A stretch of 64,000 nt of DNA from Brachionus plicatilis. Lineage: Eukaryota > Rotifera > Eurotatoria > Ploima > Brachionidae. Where the stretch lies: assembly GCA_010279815.1 (NCBI GenBank), contig QEOQ01000303.1:933567-997566 (forward strand), written 5' to 3'. The notes below the pieces were generated by a model. The model was not told the DNA's origin. It ran no database searches and saw only the letters and a list, made by a program, of their open reading frames with translations. Below are positions 60,801-64,000 of this stretch, in pieces. Numbering within the stretch: the stretch's first letter is position 1; each line of letters opens with the position of its first letter. A program made the position numbers and the translations under genes.

Positions 60801-60927
60801 AAATTTCAATTACTGTACCAATGACACTTCTTTTTTGTAGTTTAAAATTTTTCCACATTAAAAGACCAATTTGTTTTAAATTGGTCTTAAAATCGGACCC
60901 ATGTTCTTTGAGTCCTGTTTGACTCAT
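54839..60927 (-). CDS. ABCA-family transporter, copy B
   Basis: Paralogue of copy A with the same 11-exon structure. Model: complement(join(54839..55346, 55469..55558, 55615..56532, 56584..56698, 56751..56916, 56968..58009, 58069..58525, 58600..60114, 60170..60270, 60325..60475, 60531..60927)), 1819 aa. TMD1-NBD1-TMD2-NBD2 with the same NBD motifs. All donors are GT, including intron 1 (AAAG|GTTAGC). The extracellular loops and the NBD1-proximal linker (for example [20 protein letters not shown]) differ strongly from copy A; membrane helices are similar ([20 protein letters not shown] in both). The tail after tract 1 is TKKSFLRCC. It is head to head with histone H2B, 516 bp between starts. 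Substrate is probably a lipid, but that is family inference only. Confidence 0.93.
54869..56084. repeat. Near-identical tract 1, copy B (NBD2)
   Basis: Partner of 44461-45676, same length (1216 bp), introns included. Confidence 0.9.
58052..59114. repeat. Near-identical tract 2, copy B (NBD1)
   Basis: Partner of 47582-48642, about 1063 bp, introns included. Confidence 0.9.
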
Positions 60928-61443
60928 TTTATTCTACTTTCTATAAAAAAATTTTTTCCAAAAATTTATTCTAAACAAAATATTTATCTAAAATTTATTT
61001 TATATTGATTATTTAATTAGGTTCAAAAATGTATGCGTCACATGATTAGATAGAAATAGCTTGGTTATCAAATTTTTGATCACATTCTTTCAACTAATGT
61101 TCATTTACATTTATGTAATAAACTAAAAAATTTTTTGTAAGAGTTCGGAATATTTATGCTGAATAAAATAAATTTCGGAATTGTGGAAATGATGTAGTCT
61201 TAGCGGAATTTTGAAATTAATGCTTCTAGTTTAAATTCTAATTATGATAAATAAATCTAAGAATAAAAGTTAAGTTTGAAATGTCAATTTTTGTATAATT
61301 TAAAATCTTAAAATTTGAATTTTTAAAAAGTGAGTCCTAAAAAAATATAAAAGCACGTACTGAACCGCCAAGCTAATTTAAAGTTAGACAATCTATTTTA
61401 TAAAACATACTTTTTAAGCTTAACTCGACTTAACAAAAAAAAA
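60928..61443. promoter_or_regulatory. Shared divergent promoter region, ABCA copy B / H2B
   Basis: 516 bp between two divergent starts. The H2B side has a good TATA box (61346-61353). On the ABCA side no core motif is clear. Confidence 0.5.
61346..61353 (+). promoter_or_regulatory. TATA box of H2B
   Basis: TATAAAAG, 91 nt upstream of the H2B ATG, which would put the transcription start about 60-65 nt before the ATG. Typical of histone promoters. Confidence 0.7.
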
Positions 61444-61812
61444 ATGGCACCACCAAAGACCGAAGGCTCTAAAGGCGGCAAGACAAAAAATGATAGCATA
61501 AAAAGGGAAAGAAAGAAAAAAAGGAAACAGTCGTATTCTTCTTATATTTTCAAAGTGCTCAAACAAGTTCATCCTGATACTGGTATATCTAGTAAATCTA
61601 TGAGTATAATGAATTCGTTTGTTAACGACATATTCGAGAGAATTGCCAACGAAGCAGCTAAATTGTCTGTCTCAAATGGTCGATCGACAATATCGAGTCG
61701 CGAAATTCAAACTGCCGTCCGATTGATTTTACCTGGTGAATTGGCAAAGCATGCTGTCAGTGAAGGTACCAAAGCTGTTACCAAATACACTAGCTCAAAT
61801 GATAAAAAATAA
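61444..61812 (+). CDS. Histone H2B
   Basis: Core nucleosome histone, 122 aa, intronless. The N-terminal tail is basic ([10 protein letters not shown]), the histone fold begins at [20 protein letters not shown], and family landmarks follow: [36 protein letters not shown] and [17 protein letters not shown]. The usual ending ...KYTSSK is replaced by KYTSSNDKK, three residues longer. It stands alone rather than in a histone cluster. No histone 3' stem-loop is visible downstream. A polyadenylation signal AATAAA is at 61937-61942, so this looks like a polyadenylated, replication-independent type gene or an organism that polyadenylates its histones. Confidence 0.96.
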   Translation: MAPPKTEGSKGGKTKNDSIKRERKKKRKQSYSSYIFKVLKQVHPDTGISSKSMSIMNSFVNDIFERIANEAAKLSVSNGRSTISSREIQTAVRLILPGELAKHAVSEGTKAVTKYTSSNDKK

Positions 61813-62232
61813 ATATTCATCATATTAGATTAATTGATTCGATTTTATGCCTAGTACTCCTTAAATTAACTTTTTTTTTTTTAAATATTTTTATATAAAT
61901 GTAATTTGTCAAAAATTTGTCTAAATGAATTTGAAGAATAAAAATTTTATTTTTTTTTTCAATTTTTTTCTGATGCATTCATTGATTAGATAATTTCGAC
62001 TAAAGATAAAGTTATTAAAAAAAGTTATATTTAAACAGAAATTATGTCATGCTTATCTTGAAAAAAAAAGTAAAAATAAGTAATTATCTAAATTGAATAA
62101 CAAATCTATCACAAGTTTAATAACTACTTCAAAAACCTCTAGGGCTTTATTTGATTTGAATTTATTTTTGGGATAAAGAATAAAAAAAGACCTTATTGAA
62201 TTAATTTGTTTATTTACAAATAATTCTAAAAA
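61813..62232. other. Convergent spacer H2B / GAR1
   Basis: 420 bp with the H2B polyadenylation signal AATAAA (61937-61942). Nothing else recognised. Confidence 0.6.
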
Positions 62233-63075
62233 TTAGTAACTGCCACCAAAACCACCTCTTCCACCGCGACCACCTCTAAAACCACCACCACCATTTCCAC
62301 CTCTAAAGCCACCACCATTTCCACCTCTAAAACCACCGCCACTTCCTCCTCTAAAACCACCACCACTTCCACCTCGGAATCCTCCTCCGCCTAAAATAAA
62401 AATTTTTGAATTTAAATTTACGTCCAATTAAAATTATTTACCTCCACCTCGGCCGCCAAAGCTACCACCTCTTCCTCCAAATCCACCGCCGCGACCACCT
62501 CTTGGCCCTCCACGGCCTCCACCAAAACTGCCTCCTCCTCTTTTTTGAACCTTACCGCCTGGTTGCGGTAAAAATCGTTGCAAAGGAATCAGCTTTGCAG
62601 GATCAATAAAAAACTTTAATTAAAAAGAAAAGTAAAGGTCTCTTTCTTTTAACTTGATTTACAAAAATTACTTGATCATTCGTTTTAAATGATGCAGATT
62701 TGACATTGTCAGTCAGTTTAACTGAGAAATACTAAAAATAACAATAAGAATTAATCATTTTAAAAATTTTCAAATTTGGTAAGTAATCACATAATCTTTG
62801 ATCGGTCCAAAAATTTCATCAACTTTTCCAATTTGCTGTTTATTTTCCAGATAAATTGGAGCGTTAAAAAAAGGTACACTGTCTTTGTTTGAGCTTTTTA
62901 GGACAATCATGTCTTCACATGGATGCATCAACTCACCGCCTGGCACTACTTGTTCAGGTGGTCCTTGGTCTTCAAAGCGGCGCCCGAAACCTCGGTCGCC
63001 GCCGCCTCCTCTACCACCGCGAAAACCTCCACCTCGACCACCACCTCGACCACCGCCACCTCTAGGAAAACCCAT
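62233..63075 (-). CDS. GAR1: H/ACA ribonucleoprotein subunit GAR1
   Basis: Nucleolar component of H/ACA snoRNPs (pseudouridylation, rRNA processing) and of telomerase in many animals. Model: complement(join(62233..62390, 62442..62613, 62672..62731, 62791..63075)), 224 aa (human 217), introns 51, 58 and 59 nt. An N-terminal Gly/Arg-rich RGG domain ([13 protein letters not shown]) is followed by the conserved core: [75 protein letters not shown]-terminal RGG domain then has five near-perfect repeats of GGGFRGG(S/N)G ending RGGFGGSY. Exon 2 is only 60 nt. The two RGG arms flanking the core are exactly the GAR1 layout. Confidence 0.97.
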
Positions 63076-64000
63076 TTTTTATTTTTTATATTTTCGAAAA
63101 ACTCTAAATTTAATTCAACTAAATATTACAAATTCTTAAAATTTGCTTATAATTTAAATGTTAAATTTTTTTTTTATTTTTGTGATCCATGTGCTCCTTT
63201 GAAATTTATGAATTCAATTTTATGTGGATAGACTTTAAATTAAGTTTTTTCAATTTGTACACGCATCTGAAAGCGAATTTTCTATGTCTTTTATTAGAGC
63301 AAAAAATATCTTGAAAATATTTTCATTATTACATTAACAAAATGAAAGATTTAAAGATTTTTTAATGTATTGCTAAAATTTTTAGAAGATTTAATCTAAC
63401 GCAAAATATTGATATTGAATCATTCAAGAAAATCTTGATGTAATCAGAGTTCTAATTCGTAATAAAATTTATAAAACTTGTAAATAGTGAAAATAAGAAA
63501 AGATTTATTTTGTTGCAATGAAAACATTTAATTTTTTATGCTCAGTTTTTTTTTACTAAATATTATATTATTTAATTATAAAATGAATTTTATATATAGG
63601 TAAAATTTGGTATTTTTACACTAAACATCTTTTTTTTTATATAATACAATATTTTAAAAAAATTATAGATTTTTTATTAATTCTGAGTAATTTTTCCTAA
63701 AACCGTTTAGAGGCAACCTTTTGTGAACCGGTTAAAATAAATTATGGGACAATAGAAAGATTGGTATTTTTATTAATGATAAGAGGATACTTTATAATAA
63801 TAAAAAAGAGTTGCTTGTATATTGAATCAAGTACGTGAAAAGATTCTTAAAAGAAATAAAGATACATTTATAAATTACCAAATAAGGTAAAATGAATTTA
63901 AATAAGTTCTAGTTGATAAGTTATTCAAGACGTCAACTAATAATATGACAAATATTAACCAGTTAAAATGTATAACTGATTAACAAAAGCGGTAAGCATA
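63076..64000. other. Intergenic to window end
   Basis: 925 bp of AT-rich DNA upstream of GAR1. No gene or repeat recognised. Confidence 0.5.

Noticed and set aside
44425..60927. Explaining the ABCA identity by protein-level constraint
   Set aside because: Introns and synonymous sites in the tracts are also identical, which constraint on the NBD protein sequence does not predict.

Overview
The window looks like a stretch of a small, very AT-rich invertebrate animal genome. It has interrupted genes with GT-AG introns mostly 48-60 nt long, the standard genetic code, intergenic DNA of roughly 75-80% A+T by eye, and animal-specific families (K2P channel, class A GPCR, ABCA transporters, BLTP3, EGF protein). 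Tiny introns, extreme AT content and this gene set would fit a monogonont rotifer such as Brachionus. That placement is inference; no search was run.

Layout, left to right. 1-934 (-): 5' part of splicing factor PRPF40. 2080-8156 (+): an 8-exon BLTP3/UHRF1BP1 lipid-transfer protein whose one long intron carries a foldback element. 10498-10876 (+): small two-EF-hand protein. 11339-12262 (+): four-helix membrane protein with a repetitive N-terminus. 12456-13604 (+): two-pore potassium channel. About 14520-15977: decayed LINE. 18079-20049 (+): intronless, strikingly GC-rich BiP/GRP78, followed by an assembly gap (20212-21052). 21560-23332 (+): secreted or membrane WD40-like plus EGF protein. 23333-29530: long gene-poor stretch with possible retroelement scraps. 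29531-30204 (+): divergent ARF6. 30917-32301 (-): unrecognised multi-exon gene, 5' end unresolved. About 33390-33472 (-): tRNA-Glu-like relic. 33805-34746 (+): mitochondrial 3-hydroxyacyl-CoA dehydrogenase. 37066-39807 (+): GFAT with three candidate microexons. 40419-41576 (+): MOCS2A and MOCS2B in tandem. 42158-43213 (+): class A GPCR with altered activation motifs. 44425-50341 and 54839-60927 (-): two 11-exon ABCA transporters flanking an LRR gene (52720-54478, -). 61444-61812 (+): histone H2B. 62233-63075 (-): GAR1.

The most striking pattern is in the ABCA pair. Both nucleotide-binding-domain segments, introns included, are almost identical at the DNA level, while the membrane and extracellular segments have diverged. 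This points to recent gene conversion confined to the NBD modules, or to an assembly artefact that should be excluded. Other notable points are the MOCS2A/MOCS2B tandem with a splice-acceptor-like AG touching the MOCS2B ATG, GFAT microexons in the inter-domain linker where vertebrate GFPT1 has an alternative insert, a GC-AG intron in one ABCA copy only, and the GC-rich island at BiP.

The genes are mostly unrelated housekeeping or membrane genes. The only close functional linkage is MOCS2A/MOCS2B (the two subunits of one enzyme) and the ABCA paralogue pair. All exon models were built by hand from splice consensus, reading frame and family resemblance; none is backed by transcript data.
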